This document shows positions 1-11,800 of a stretch of DNA of 64,000 nucleotides, one piece after another. Under the pieces are notes generated by a model. It searched no databases and was not told the DNA's origin. It saw only the letters and a list, made by a program, of their open reading frames with translations. The position numbers were made by a program, and so were the translations under genes. The DNA is from Pseudomonas sp. GD03944 (GTDB taxonomy: Bacteria; Pseudomonadota; Gammaproteobacteria; Pseudomonadales; Pseudomonadaceae). The stretch lies in contig NZ_JAOCAH010000015.1 in the NCBI RefSeq assembly GCF_029839275.1, positions 62,001-126,000 of the forward strand, read 5' to 3'. The stretch's first letter is position 1. The number at the start of each line of letters is the position of its first letter.

Positions 1-2720
1 AGCCGGGCGACCTGGCCTACGTGATCTACACCTCCGGCTCCACCGGCGTGCCGAAGGGCGTGCTCAACGAGCACGGCGCCCTGCTCAACCGCCTGTACTG
101 GATGCAGGAGGCCTACCCCATCGGCGGCGAGGACCGGGTGTTGCAGAAGACCCCGTACAGCTTCGACGTCTCGGTGTGGGAGTTCTTCTGGCCGCTGATC
201 ACCGGCGCCTGCCTGGTGGTGGCCAAGCCTGACGGCCACCGCGACAGCCATTACCTGGCCGAGCTGATCCAGCGCGAACGCATCACCACCCTGCACTTCG
301 TGCCATCGATGCTGCAGGCCTTCGTCAACGAGCCGGGCCTGGCCCAGTGCCGTTCGCTGCGCCAGGTGTTCGCCAGCGGCGAGGCTCTGCCGCTGGACCT
401 GCAGCAGCGCTTCAACGCCCGACACTCGGCCACGCTGATCAACCTCTACGGCCCCACCGAGGCCGCCATCGACGTCAGCTGCTGGCAGTGCGACCCGCGT
501 TCGACCCTGGGCTTCGTGCCCATCGGCACGCCCATCGCCAACATCCAGCTGTACATCCTCGACGAGGCCCAGCGCCTGGTGCCGACCGGCGCCGTGGGCG
601 AGCTGTACATTGGCGGCAAGGGCCTGGCGCGGGGTTACCTGAACCGTCCGGAACTGACTGCCGAGCGCTTCGTGCCCAACCCGTTCGGCGCCGGACGGCT
701 GTACCGCACTGGTGACCGCTGCCGCTTCCTGGCCGACGGCACCATCCAGTACCTGGGTCGGCTCGACCATCAGGTCAAGCTGCGCGGCCTGCGCATCGAG
801 CTGGGCGAGATCGATGCCGCCCTGCTCGAGCAACCGGATGTCGACGCCGCCGTCACCCTGCTGCGCGACGACCTGGCCACGCCGCAACTGGTGGCGTACC
901 TGGTCGGTAGCGAAGCGTTGGATGCTGACGCGCTCAAGGTGCGACTCGGGCAGACCCTGCCGGCGCACATGGTGCCGGCCTTCGTCCTGCAATTGCCGGC
1001 CCTGCCCCTGAGCAGCAACGGCAAGATCGACCGCAAGGCCCTGCCCAAACCCGAGGTGGAACGCCGCGCCGAGCAGCACCAGGCGCCGACCACCGCCACC
1101 GAGGAGGTGCTGTGCCGCCTGCTGGGCGAGCTGCTCGGCGTCGCCCAGGTCGGTACCCAGGACAATTTCTTCGCCCTCGGCGGGGATTCGATCCTGGGCC
1201 TGCAGTTCATCGCCCAGGCCCGTGCCCAGGGCATCGGCCTGACGCCACGGCAGCTGTTCCAGCAACGCACCCTGGCCGAGCTGGCCCAGGTGGCCACGGC
1301 GGTGGACGCCAGCCAGGCCGAACAGGGCCTGCTGGAAGGCCCCGCGCCGCTGCTGCCGATCCAGCACTGGCTGTTCGAGCAGGACCTGGCGGAGCCCGGT
1401 CACTGGAACCAGTCGGTGTTGCTGACCCCGGCCCAGCCGCTGGCCCTCGATGCCCTGCGCGACACGTTGCAGGCCCTGGTCGAGCATCATGACGGCCTGC
1501 GCCTGCGCTTCACCCACGTGGATGGCCAGTGGCAGCAGCACTACGGCGACAGCGCCGGTGCGGTGCAGGTCGAGCAGATCATGCAGACCGGCACCTCGCT
1601 GCAGCGCTGCATTGCCGCGCACATGACGCCGGGTTTCGACCTGGCCCGGGGGCCGCTGATCCGCGCCCTGCTGATCGACCGTGTCGATGGCAGTCAGCGC
1701 CTGTACCTGGTGGCCCACCACCTGGTGCTGGACGCGGTGTCCTGGCGCATCCTGCTGGAGGACTTCAGCGCCCTCTACCCACGTCTGGCGGCCGGCCAGG
1801 CCGCGCTGCCGGCGAGCAAGACCAGTTCCTACCGCCAGTGGGGCCAGCGCCTGCAGCAACAGGCGCAGAGCCCGGCGATCCAGCGCCAGGTCGATTACTG
1901 GTTGCAGCAGGGCCGGCCGACGACGCTGCCGGCGGATCACCCGAACGCGGACAACCACGTCGCCGACGAAGTCACGCTGACCGACAGCCTCAGCATCGAG
2001 GAAACCCAGCAGTTGCAGCAGGCCCAGGCCAGCTACCGCACCCAGGGTCACGAACTGCTGGTGGCGGCACTGGCCAGTGCGCTGAGCGAATGGACCGGCG
2101 CCAGCGCAGTGGGCCTGGAGCTTGAAGGCCATGGCCGCGATGCGCCGTTCCCCGACCTGGACGTCAGCCGTACCGTGGGCTGGTTCACCCAGCTCTACCC
2201 GGTGCGCCTGACGCTGCCGGAAGCGCGGAACACCGGCGCGGTAATCGTTGCGGTCAAGGAACAGCTGCGCGCCGTCGCCGACAAGGCCCTGGGCTACGGC
2301 CTGCTGCGCCATCAGGCCGATTCGCCGCTGCCGGCGAGCCGCCAGCCGGTGCTGTTCAACTACCTGGGCCAGGTCGACGGCGCCAGCGATGACAGCCTGC
2401 TGCGCCTTGCCGATGAGGCGCTGCCGCCCCATTCCGCGGCGCACAACCGGCGTAGCCACGAGCTGGAAGTGGTGCTGGCGATCCTCGGCGGACGCCTGCA
2501 GGTGGAGATGAAGTTCGCCGGCCAGCGCTACACCGAGGCCACGCGCGATCGCCTGTTGCAGGCCTGCATGGCCCAGCTGCGGGCGGTCATCCAGCACTGC
2601 CAGGACGACCAGGCGGGCCAGTTGTCGCCGGCGGACTTCCCCCTGGCCAAGGCCCTCGACCAGAAATCCCTGGACAAGCTGCTGGGCAAACTGAAGACCA
2701 AACCCATTTCCCAGAGTTAG
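1..2720 (+). CDS. Siderophore NRPS, 3' part: adenylation (Ser-type) - thiolation - epimerisation
   Basis: This is the C-terminal part of a non-ribosomal peptide synthetase; the gene starts before the window and its frame is open from base 3. Reading begins inside the adenylation domain at the ATP-binding motif YTSGSTGVPKG (from about base 27). FDVSVWEFFW, VFASGEAL and NLYGPTEAAID give the hand-derived specificity code DVWHFSLIDK, a serine-type code. The domain ends at NGKIDRKALP (about base 1018). A carrier domain with the phosphopantetheine serine in LGGDSILGL follows (about 1180-1205). The rest, to about base 2640, is an epimerisation domain: HHLVLDAVSW (1714-1743), EGHGRD (about 2124), GWFTQLYP and NYLGQVDG (about 2358). 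The module should therefore present D-Ser to the next synthetase. The stop is 90 bp before the next NRPS gene, same strand. Function is confident; the amino acid is inferred. Confidence 0.95.
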   Translation, partial: PGDLAYVIYTSGSTGVPKGVLNEHGALLNRLYWMQEAYPIGGEDRVLQKTPYSFDVSVWEFFWPLITGACLVVAKPDGHRDSHYLAELIQRERITTLHFVPSMLQAFVNEPGLAQCRSLRQVFASGEALPLDLQQRFNARHSATLINLYGPTEAAIDVSCWQCDPRSTLGFVPIGTPIANIQLYILDEAQRLVPTGAVGELYIGGKGLARGYLNRPELTAERFVPNPFGAGRLYRTGDRCRFLADGTIQYLGRLDHQVKLRGLRIELGEIDAALLEQPDVDAAVTLLRDDLATPQLVAYLVGSEALDADALKVRLGQTLPAHMVPAFVLQLPALPLSSNGKIDRKALPKPEVERRAEQHQAPTTATEEVLCRLLGELLGVAQVGTQDNFFALGGDSILGLQFIAQARAQGIGLTPRQLFQQRTLAELAQVATAVDASQAEQGLLEGPAPLLPIQHWLFEQDLAEPGHWNQSVLLTPAQPLALDALRDTLQALVEHHDGLRLRFTHVDGQWQQHYGDSAGAVQVEQIMQTGTSLQRCIAAHMTPGFDLARGPLIRALLIDRVDGSQRLYLVAHHLVLDAVSWRILLEDFSALYPRLAAGQAALPASKTSSYRQWGQRLQQQAQSPAIQRQVDYWLQQGRPTTLPADHPNADNHVADEVTLTDSLSIEETQQLQQAQASYRTQGHELLVAALASALSEWTGASAVGLELEGHGRDAPFPDLDVSRTVGWFTQLYPVRLTLPEARNTGAVIVAVKEQLRAVADKALGYGLLRHQADSPLPASRQPVLFNYLGQVDGASDDSLLRLADEALPPHSAAHNRRSHELEVVLAILGGRLQVEMKFAGQRYTEATRDRLLQACMAQLRAVIQHCQDDQAGQLSPADFPLAKALDQKSLDKLLGKLKTKPISQS

Positions 2721-2810
2721 CGGGCGGCGCCACGCCTTGCGCGCGCCCATGGGCCGCCAGGGCGACAACCCTTTCTATCGTTTTCACGGCATACGGACTG
2801 GAATCAGCAC

Positions 2811-5800
2811 ATGAGCAACATCGAGGACATCTACTCCCTCTCGCCCACCCAGCACGGCCTGCTGTTCCACAGCGTCTACGAGCCCGATTCGCGGGTCTAT
2901 TACCAGCAACTGAGCCTGGACATCACCGGCCCGCTGGACCCGGCGGCCTTCCGCAGCGCCTGGCGCGCCCTGATGCAGCGCCATGCCGTGCTGCGCACGG
3001 CGTTTCTCTGGGAAGACCTGGACGACGCCTACCAGGTGGTGCAGCAGGAGGTGCCGCTGCCCCTGCTCGAACTGGACTGGCGCGAACGCGCCGCCGGAAC
3101 GGACGAGCTGCTGCAACTGGCCCGCTCCCAGCGTGACGAGGCCCTGGAGCTGAACGAGGCGCCGCTGATGCGCCTGTGCCTGGTGCAGCTGCCCGAGCAG
3201 CGCTGGCACCTGGTCTGGACCTTCCACCACATCCTGATGGACGGCTGGAGCGTGGGCATCGCCATCCAGGAATGGCTGGCCCTGTACTACCAGCACCTGC
3301 AGGGCCGCCCCGCCGGCCTGACCCCGGCCCGCGGCTACCGCGACTACATCGCCTGGCTGGGCGAGCAGGACCAGGACGCCACCGAGCAGTTCTGGCGTGA
3401 CCAGCTGCAGGGCTTCAGCGAGCCGACCCCGCTGCCGGATTTCGCCCTGCGCCCCACGGTCAGCTTCGACTACCCCTTCGCCGAGCGCGAAACCCGCCTG
3501 GACGCCGCCGAGACCGCGGCGCTGAAACAGTTCGCCCGCAGCCAGCACCTGACCGTCAACACCCTGATCCAGGGCGCCTGGGCGCTGCTGCTCGGCCAGC
3601 ACGCGGCACGGGACGAGGTGGTCTACGGCGTGACCGTCGCCGGCCGTCCCGATGACCTGGCAGCGGTGGACGGCATGGTCGGGCTGTTCATCAACACCCT
3701 GCCGCTGCGTGTGCAGTGGGCCGACAACCCGCTGCTGGGCGACTGGCTGCACGACCTGCAGCAGCGCAACAGCGACCTGCGCCAGCACGCCTACCTGCCC
3801 CTGGGCAAACTCAAGCCGTTCACCCAGGTGCCCGCCGACCGGGCGCTGTTCGACTCGATCCTGGTGTTCGAGAACTTCCCGGTGACCGATGCCCTGAACC
3901 AGGACGCTGGCGGCCTGAGCTTCGGTGCACCGCCGGACACCCGCCTGGACAATGGCATCAAGCTGACCCAGGGGCGCAACCACTTCCCGTTGTCGCTGAT
4001 CGTGGTGCCGGGTGAGCGCCTGGAATACCTGTTCAGTTATGAGCGCAGCCGCTTCAGCGACGGCGAAATCGTCCGCCTCTCGGCCCAATTGCGCGACCTG
4101 CTGCTGGCCATGGCGGCGCAACCGGATACCCGCCTGCAGGCCCTGGCCTGGGTGGCCGAAGAAGAACGCCAGCAGGTTCAGGCCCATGGCCGTGGCGTGC
4201 AACTGGACGTCGCTGCGGACACCCTTCACCAGCGCTTCCAGCGCATGGCCGCCGCGCACCCGGAGCGTATCGCCCTGGAAGACCGCCAGCAGGCGCTGAG
4301 TTACCGCGCGCTGGACACGCGGGCCAACCAGTTGAGCCAGCACCTGCGCGAACGGGGCGTCGTTCCCGGTAGCCTGGTGGCCCTGGGGCTGGAGCGCAGC
4401 GTCGAATTCGTGGTGGCGCTGTTGGCCACGCTCAAGGCCGGCGCGGCCTACCTGCCGCTGGACCTGAAACAGCCGGCCGGGCGTTTGGCGGACATTCTCA
4501 CCGGCAGCCAGGCCAACCTGCTGATCGGTGCGTCGCCGTCGCCGCTGCTTGCGCCACTGGTCGAACAGGTGCCCGCGCTGTGGCTGGTCCAGGAGGCCGA
4601 GGCCATCGCCGCGCACGCCGGTGATTCGCCCCAGGCTCCCTGCGCCGCCGAGGATGCCGCCTACGTCATCTACACCTCGGGTTCCACCGGCACGCCCAAG
4701 GGTGTGGTGGTCGAGCACCAGGCGCTGCTGACCTACCTGGATGCCGTGCAAAGCGTGCTGACCCCGCCCCCGGCGGCGCGTTACGCCCTGCTCTCCACGG
4801 TGGCCGCCGACCTGGGCCACACCCAGCTGTTCGGCGCCCTGTGCACCGGCGGCAGCCTGCTGCTGGCGGACGAGGACACCAGCTTCAACCCCCTGGCCCT
4901 GGCTGATTTCTTCGGCGCCCACCCGGTGGATGTGCTGAAAATCACTCCGAGCCACCTGGCGGGCCTGCTCCAGGCCCACCCCGACGCCCGGCTGCTGCCC
5001 CGCGCGCTGCTGGTGTTCGGCGGCGACGCCCTGAAACCGGCCCTGCTGGAGCAGGTGCGCACGCTCGCGCCCGGTCTCGCGGTGTTCAACCACTACGGCC
5101 CCACCGAAGCCACTGTGGGCGCGGTGGCCGCCCGCGTGGGCGAGTGCCCTACGCTGATCCCCCTGGGTCGGCCGCTGCCCAACCGCCAGCTGCGGGTGGT
5201 GGATGGCAATGGCCAGGCGACGGCCATCGGCGTGCCGGGTGAACTGCTGATCGGCGGCGCCCTGGCCCGCGGCTACCTGCACCAACCGGAGCTGACCGCC
5301 GCCAGCTTCCCCATCGATGAACAGCAACGGCGCTGGTACCGCACCGGCGACCGCGTGCGCTGGCTGGAGGACGGCCAACTGGCCTTCCTCGGCCGCATCG
5401 ACAGCCAGGTCAAGATCCGTGGCAACCGCCTGGAAACCGGCGAGGTGGAGGCACAGATCAGGCGCCTGTCGCCGCTGATCCAGCAGGTACTGGTGCGGCC
5501 GGTCGAGCTGGAAGGCACCCTGCGCCTGGTGGCTTACATCGTCGCCAGCCAGTCGCTGTCACCCAGCAAACTGCGCGACGACCTGGGCATGCGGGTGCCG
5601 GACTACATGGTGCCGTCGCACTTCATCACCCTCGACGCCATCCCCCTGACCCGCAACGGCAAGGTCGACGTGCGCCAGCTGCCCCTGCCACGCCAGCAGG
5701 CCGAGGATGCGGCCAGCCATGTGGCACCGCGCAACGAGGTGGAATCGATCCTGGCGCGCATCTGGCAGGACGTGCTGAAGGCCGAGCGCATCGGCGTGCA

Positions 5801-8800
5801 CGACAACTTCTTCACCCTCGGCGGCGATTCGATCCTCAACCTGCAGATCATCGCCCGCGCCAACCAACAAGGGCTCAAGCTGACGCCCAAGCAGCTGTTC
5901 GAGAACCGCACCATCGCCGACATCGCCCGGGTGCTTGGCGCTGATGCCGGCGCCACGGCGGCCCAGGCCCAGTCCGAGGGGCTGGACATCCCCCTGAGTG
6001 CCGGCCAGCACGCGCGGCTGGAACAGGGTGAGCTGAAAGCGTCCTGGCGCTGCCTCAAACTGCAGCGGGCGGTGGAGCCGGCCCTGCTGGCCCAGGCGCT
6101 GGCTGCCGTGCAACAGCATCACCAGGCCCTGCGCCTGGCCCTGCAGATCGCCGCGGACGGTCAGTGGCAACAACGGGTACTGGCCACGGCCAAGGCCCCG
6201 GCAGTCGACGAACCCGTCAGTGTCAGCCTCGACCCGGCAGCGCTCGACGCCATGGCCAACGCCCGCCTCGCCGGCCTGGACCTGGCGGCCGGCCAATCCC
6301 TGCAGGCCAGCCTGCTGAGCGACGCCAGCGGCCACTACCTGTTGCTGACGGCGCACCCGCTGTGCCTGGACGAAGCCTCCTGGCCGCTGCTGCTCACCGA
6401 CCTCAACCTGGCGCTGTCGCAGCTCGCGTTCCAGCGGCCGTTGCGCCTCACCTACACCGGCGGCGAATTCGCTGCCTGGAGCCAGCACCAGCAGGCCCAT
6501 GCCGAGGGCGAGCTGGACGAGGCCTGGGAACACTGGCTGCAGTACGCCGGTGTCGACCTGGCGCCGCTGGCGGTGCCGGCCGACGATGGCGTGTCCCTCG
6601 AACTGGCGCTGGATCGGCAGACGTCCGCCGCCCTGCAGCGCCTGGTCGACACCCTGCACCTGGACTGGACCACGCTGCTGGCGAATGCCGTGGTGGAACA
6701 GCAGCGGCAAGCCGGCAGCGACGGCCTGGTTGCCCTGAGCCTGCTGGCCGGGCGCCCGGACGCCAATCGCCTGCCCCTGGCGGCACCGATTGCCCATGCC
6801 GACCTCGACCCGGCGCGCCTGCTCGGCCCGCTGGCCCTGCCGGTGCCGGTGTTCCTGCAGGTGGCGGACGGCAGCGCGGTGCAGCGCCTGAACGCCGTGG
6901 CCGCGCAGCTGCGGGCCTACCCGCAACAGGGCGCGGACTACGGCGCCCTGCGCTACCTGTCGAGTAACACCTACCTGCAGGAACCGCTGCGGGAGCTGCC
7001 GGCGGCGCCGATCGCCCTTCACTGGCTGGGCGACTGGGATGCGCACCGCGAAGCCCATGCCCTGCTCGATGGCATCCACGGCGCCAGCCTCGAAACGAGC
7101 GCAGCGGCCGCCCTCAGCCTGCAGGCACACTGGCAGGACGGGCAACTGAACCTGCGGTGCCACGGCCCCCTGGCCAGCACCTGGGGCCCGCAACTCAGCG
7201 AACGCCTGGCCGAACTGGCCAGCCTGGCCGTGGACCCGGCCCTGCGCCCGGCCAGCGAGGCCTTCCCGCTGTGCCATGCCCAGGCCGCCACGCTGTCGTC
7301 GGAGCCCCTGGACTGGGCGCGCATCGAAGACATCTACCCGCTGTCGCCGATGCAACAGGGCATGCTGCTGCACACCCTGCTGCAACCCAACAGCGGCATC
7401 TACCTGATGCAGCAGCGTTACAGCTGGGACGGCGCCCTGGAGCGGCCGGCCATGGAAAGCGCCTGGCAGGCGTTCCTCGATCGCCACCCGATGCTGCGCA
7501 CCGGGTTCTGGTGGCAGGAGGACCACGACCCGCTGCAATGCGTGTACCGCGACACGGCCCAGGCCTTCGACTGGTACGACTGGCGCCACCTGAACGCCGA
7601 GCAGCAGGAACAGGCGATGGACCAGGTGCTGGCCGCCGAACGCCAGCAGGGCTTCGACATGAGCCGTGCGCCGCTGACCCACCTGCGGGTGTTCCAGCTG
7701 GGCGAGCGGCGCTACAGCGTGGTGCGCAGCTTCCACCACATCCTCACCGACGCCTGGTGCTTCGGTCTGCTGATGGAAGACCTGCTGGCCATCTACCAGG
7801 CCGTGGCGCGCCAGGAGCCGGTGGCGCGGCCGCGCTTCCGGCCGTTCCGTGGCTACATGAGCTGGCTGACCCGCCAGGACATGCCCAGCGCGCAAACCTT
7901 CTGGAGCGCCGAGTTGGCCGGTTTCAGCGAACCGACGCCGCTGCAGGTCGACACCCCGGTCGGCCGCCCGGACCGCGCGCCGGAAGCCGTGGGCGACATC
8001 GACCTGACCCTGAGCATTGCCCGCACCCAACGCCTGCAGCAGCTCTGCCAGGAACACCAGTTGACCCCCAACACCTGGATCCAGGGCGCCTGGGCCCTGC
8101 TGCTGTCGCGCTACAGCGGCAGCCGCGACGTGCTGTTCGGGGTCACGGTGGCCGGCCGACCCACGGCGCTGGCCGGTGTCGAGGAAATGGTCGGGCTGTT
8201 CATCAACAGCCTGCCGCTGCGGGTCGACGTCGACCCCGGGCAGCCGGTGATCGGCTGGTTGCAGGCGCTGCTGTCGCACAACGCCGAGCTGCGTGACCAC
8301 GAGTTCGCGCCGCTGGTCGACATCCAGCGCTGGAGCGACGTGCCCCGCGGCCGCCAGCTGTTCGACAGCCTGGTGGTGTTCGAGAACGCGCCGCTGGATG
8401 TCAGCGCGGTGCGCCTGGACGGTTTCAGCATCGACATCTACGAAGACCGGGTGCACACCAACTTCCCGCTGACCGTGGTGCTGTACCCCGGCGACCGCCT
8501 GGGTATCCGCCTGTCCTACGACCAGCAGCGGTTCACCCGGGACACCCTGCAGCGGATGATGGGCCACCTGGTGCAGCTGCTGGAAAGCATGCTGGACCGC
8601 CCCGAGGCGCCGCTGGCCAGCCTGGACATGCTGCCGGAACAGGAGCGCCAGTTGCTCCAGCGGGAGTGGAACCGCACCGAGACCCCGTTCCCGCTGGAGC
8701 GCGGCTATGCGGCGCTGTTCGCCGAGCAGGTACGGGCCCGTCCGCAGCAGATCGCCGCGGTCTGCGCCGGCGAATCACTCACCTATGCCGAGCTGGATCG

Positions 8801-11800
8801 CCGCGCCAATTGCGTCGCCCAGGCCCTGCAGAAGGCCGGTGCCGGCCCGGAAACCCTGGTGGCCCTGGCCGCCGAACGAGGCCTGGCGCTGCTGACCCTG
8901 CTGATCGGCACCCTCAAGGCCGGTGCGGCGTTCCAGGCTCTGGACATCCAGCACCCGCCGAAACGCCTGGGCGAGCTGCTGTCGCTGAGCGAGGCGCCGG
9001 TGCTGCTGGTGTCCGACGAGGCCGCCGGCCTGCTGGACCCGATTCTCTCGACCCTGCAACGCCAGCCCACCTGCCTGCCGGCCCAGGCCCTGTGGCAGAA
9101 CACCGACAACCCAACGGTGAATTACACCCACGACCCGGACCAGCTGGCCTACGTGATCTTCACCTCGGGCTCCACCGGCACGCCCAAGGGCGCGATGGTC
9201 GAGCAGCGCGGCATGCTCAACAACATCTTCGGCAAGGTGCCCACGCTCGGCCTGAACGATGCCGACCGCATCGCCCAGACCGCGTCGCCGGCGTTCGACA
9301 TCTCGGTGTGGCAGTTCCTCGCCGCGCCGCTGCTCGGCGCCACCGTGCACATCCTGCCGGACGCCGTGGCCCATGACCCGGCCGCCCTGCTCGATGCGCT
9401 GCACGCCGATCGCCTGACGGTGCTGGAAACCGTGCCCACGCTGATCCGCGGCCTGCTGCAGGAAAGCCAGGCGCAGCACGACCTGGCCAGCCTGCGCTGG
9501 CTGCTGCCCACCGGTGAGGCCCTGCCGCCGGCGGTGGCGCGGGCCTGGTGCGAGCGCTTCCCGGGCATCCCGATGATGAATGCCTACGGCCCGGCGGAGT
9601 GTTCCGACGACGTGGCCTTCCACCCCATCACCCGCGCGCCGGACGACGATTGCCTGCACATGCCGATCGGCCGGCCGACCGCCAACAACCAGGTGTTCAT
9701 CCTCGACGAGGCCCAGCGCCCCGTGCCCATCGGCGTACCGGGCGAGCTGTGCATCGGGGGCGTGGGGGTCGGGCGCGGTTACCTGAAGGACCCCGAACGG
9801 ACCCGCGAGGCCTTTATCGAGCACCCGTTGGTGCCGGGCGCGCGCTTCTACCGCACCGGCGACATCGGGCGTTTCCGTGCCGACGGCGTGATCGAATACC
9901 TGGGCCGCCGCGACCAGCAGGTGAAAATCCGTGGCTACCGCATCGAACTGGGGGAGATCGAGAACCGCCTGATGCAGCACCCGCAGGTAGACAGTGCCGC
10001 GGTGCTGGCCCTGCCGGACGCCCGCGGCACCCTGCAACTGGTGGCCTACTGCGTGGCCGAGGGCGACGAGGCGCAGTTACGTGCTGCCCTCACCGAGTAC
10101 CTGGGCCAGCAACTGGCCAACTACATGGTGCCGGCGCGCTGGGTGCGGCTGCCGCAGCTGCCACTCAATGCCAACGGCAAGGTTGACCGGCGGGCCCTGG
10201 CGGCCCTCGGTACGCCGGAAGACGACGAACGTCATCAGGTGGTCGCGCCGCGCACGGCCACGGAACAGGCCCTGGCCGAGCTGTGGAAGGAGATCCTGGG
10301 GCTGAGCGAGATCAGCGTGTTCGATGATTTCTTCGCCGCAGGCGGCCATTCGCTGCTCGCCACCCAGGTGATGTCGCGGATTCGCCGGCGCCTGGGCATC
10401 GAACTGCCGCTGCGCACGCTGTTCGAGCGCAGCACCCTGGCGCAACTGGCCGAGGCGGTAGACGCCCAGCAGGCCAGCGCGCCGTTCGAGGACATCCCGG
10501 TGGTGCCGCGCGAGCAGCTGCTCCCGCTGTCCCACGCCCAGCAGCGCCTGTGGTTCCTCGATCGCCTGGAAGGCGCCAGCGCGGCCTACAACATCTCCTC
10601 GGCGGTCAAGCTGACCGGCGAGCTGGATGTCACGGCCCTGCAAACCGCCCTGCAGCGCGTACTGGACCGCCACGAATCCCTGCGCACCCGCTTCAGCGTG
10701 GACGGCGAGCAGCCGCACCAGGTGATCGAGGCCTGCTGCCCGCTCAACGTCCAGCTCGCCGACCTCGGCCACCTGGATGGCGAGCGCCAGACCGAGGCCC
10801 TGCAACGCCTGATCGACGACGAGGCCGGCCGGCCCTTCGACCTGGAGCTGGCGCCCATGCTGCGCGCCAGCCTGGTGCGCTTGAGCGACCAGCGCCATGT
10901 GCTGCAACTGACCCTGCACCACATCGCCACCGACGCCTGGTCCATGGGCATCCTGGTGCAGGAAGTGATCGCCGCCTACCAGGCCTACGCCGCTGGCGAG
11001 GCGCCGGCGTTCGCCCCGCTGCCGATCCAGTACGCCGACTATGCCCACTGGCTGCGCAGCGAGCCCCAGCAACGCCAGCTGGCGCAGTCGGTGGATTACT
11101 GGCGGCAGCAGCTGCGCGGTGCGCCGATGCTGATCTCGCTGCCACTGGATAAACCGCGCCCCGCCCGGGCCGACTACCAGGGCGCCGCGCTGCAGCAGCG
11201 TTTGTCCGCCGAGCAGGCGGGCCAGCTCAAGGCCTACGCCCGACAGCAGCGGGCGACGCTGTTCATGGTCCTGCTCAACGCCTTCAACAGCCTGTTGCAG
11301 CGCGCCACCGGCAGCAGCGATTTCATCGTCGGCACCGACCTGGCCAACCGCGAGCACCCGGCCCTGGAAGGGCTGATCGGCTTCTTCGTCAACGTGCTGC
11401 CGCTGCGCGCTCGCCTGGACAACGCCGGGGACTTCACCGCCCGCCTGCAACGCCTGCGCGAGGACACGCTGTCGGCCTTCCAGCATCAGCAGGTGCCGTT
11501 CGACCGGCTGGTGGAGGAACTGCAGCCGCCGCGCCAGGCCGGGGTCAGCCCGCTGGTCCAGGTGCTGTTCGTCATGCAGAACACCCCGCGGGGCGATGCC
11601 ACCCTGCCCGGCCTGACCGTGGAAAGCCTGGCGCCGCGCCAGGAGAGCAGCAAGTTCGACCTGGCGGTGTTCGTCGAGGAAGACGATGACCAGTCGCTGA
11701 ACGTGCGCTGGGTCTACCGCACCAGCCTGTTCGAGCCGGCCACCGTCGAGCACCTCAAGCGGGGCCTGGACAGCCTGCTGGAACAGGTCATCCGCGCCCC

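Noticed and set aside
2784..5378. 864-residue open frame antisense to the NRPS
   Set aside because: It mirrors codon bias of a GC-rich gene on the other strand; low-complexity Gln/Arg/Gly composition and no domain.
5559..8567. 1002-residue antisense open frame over the NRPS
   Set aside because: Same shadow effect; the + strand carries full C, A and T motifs.
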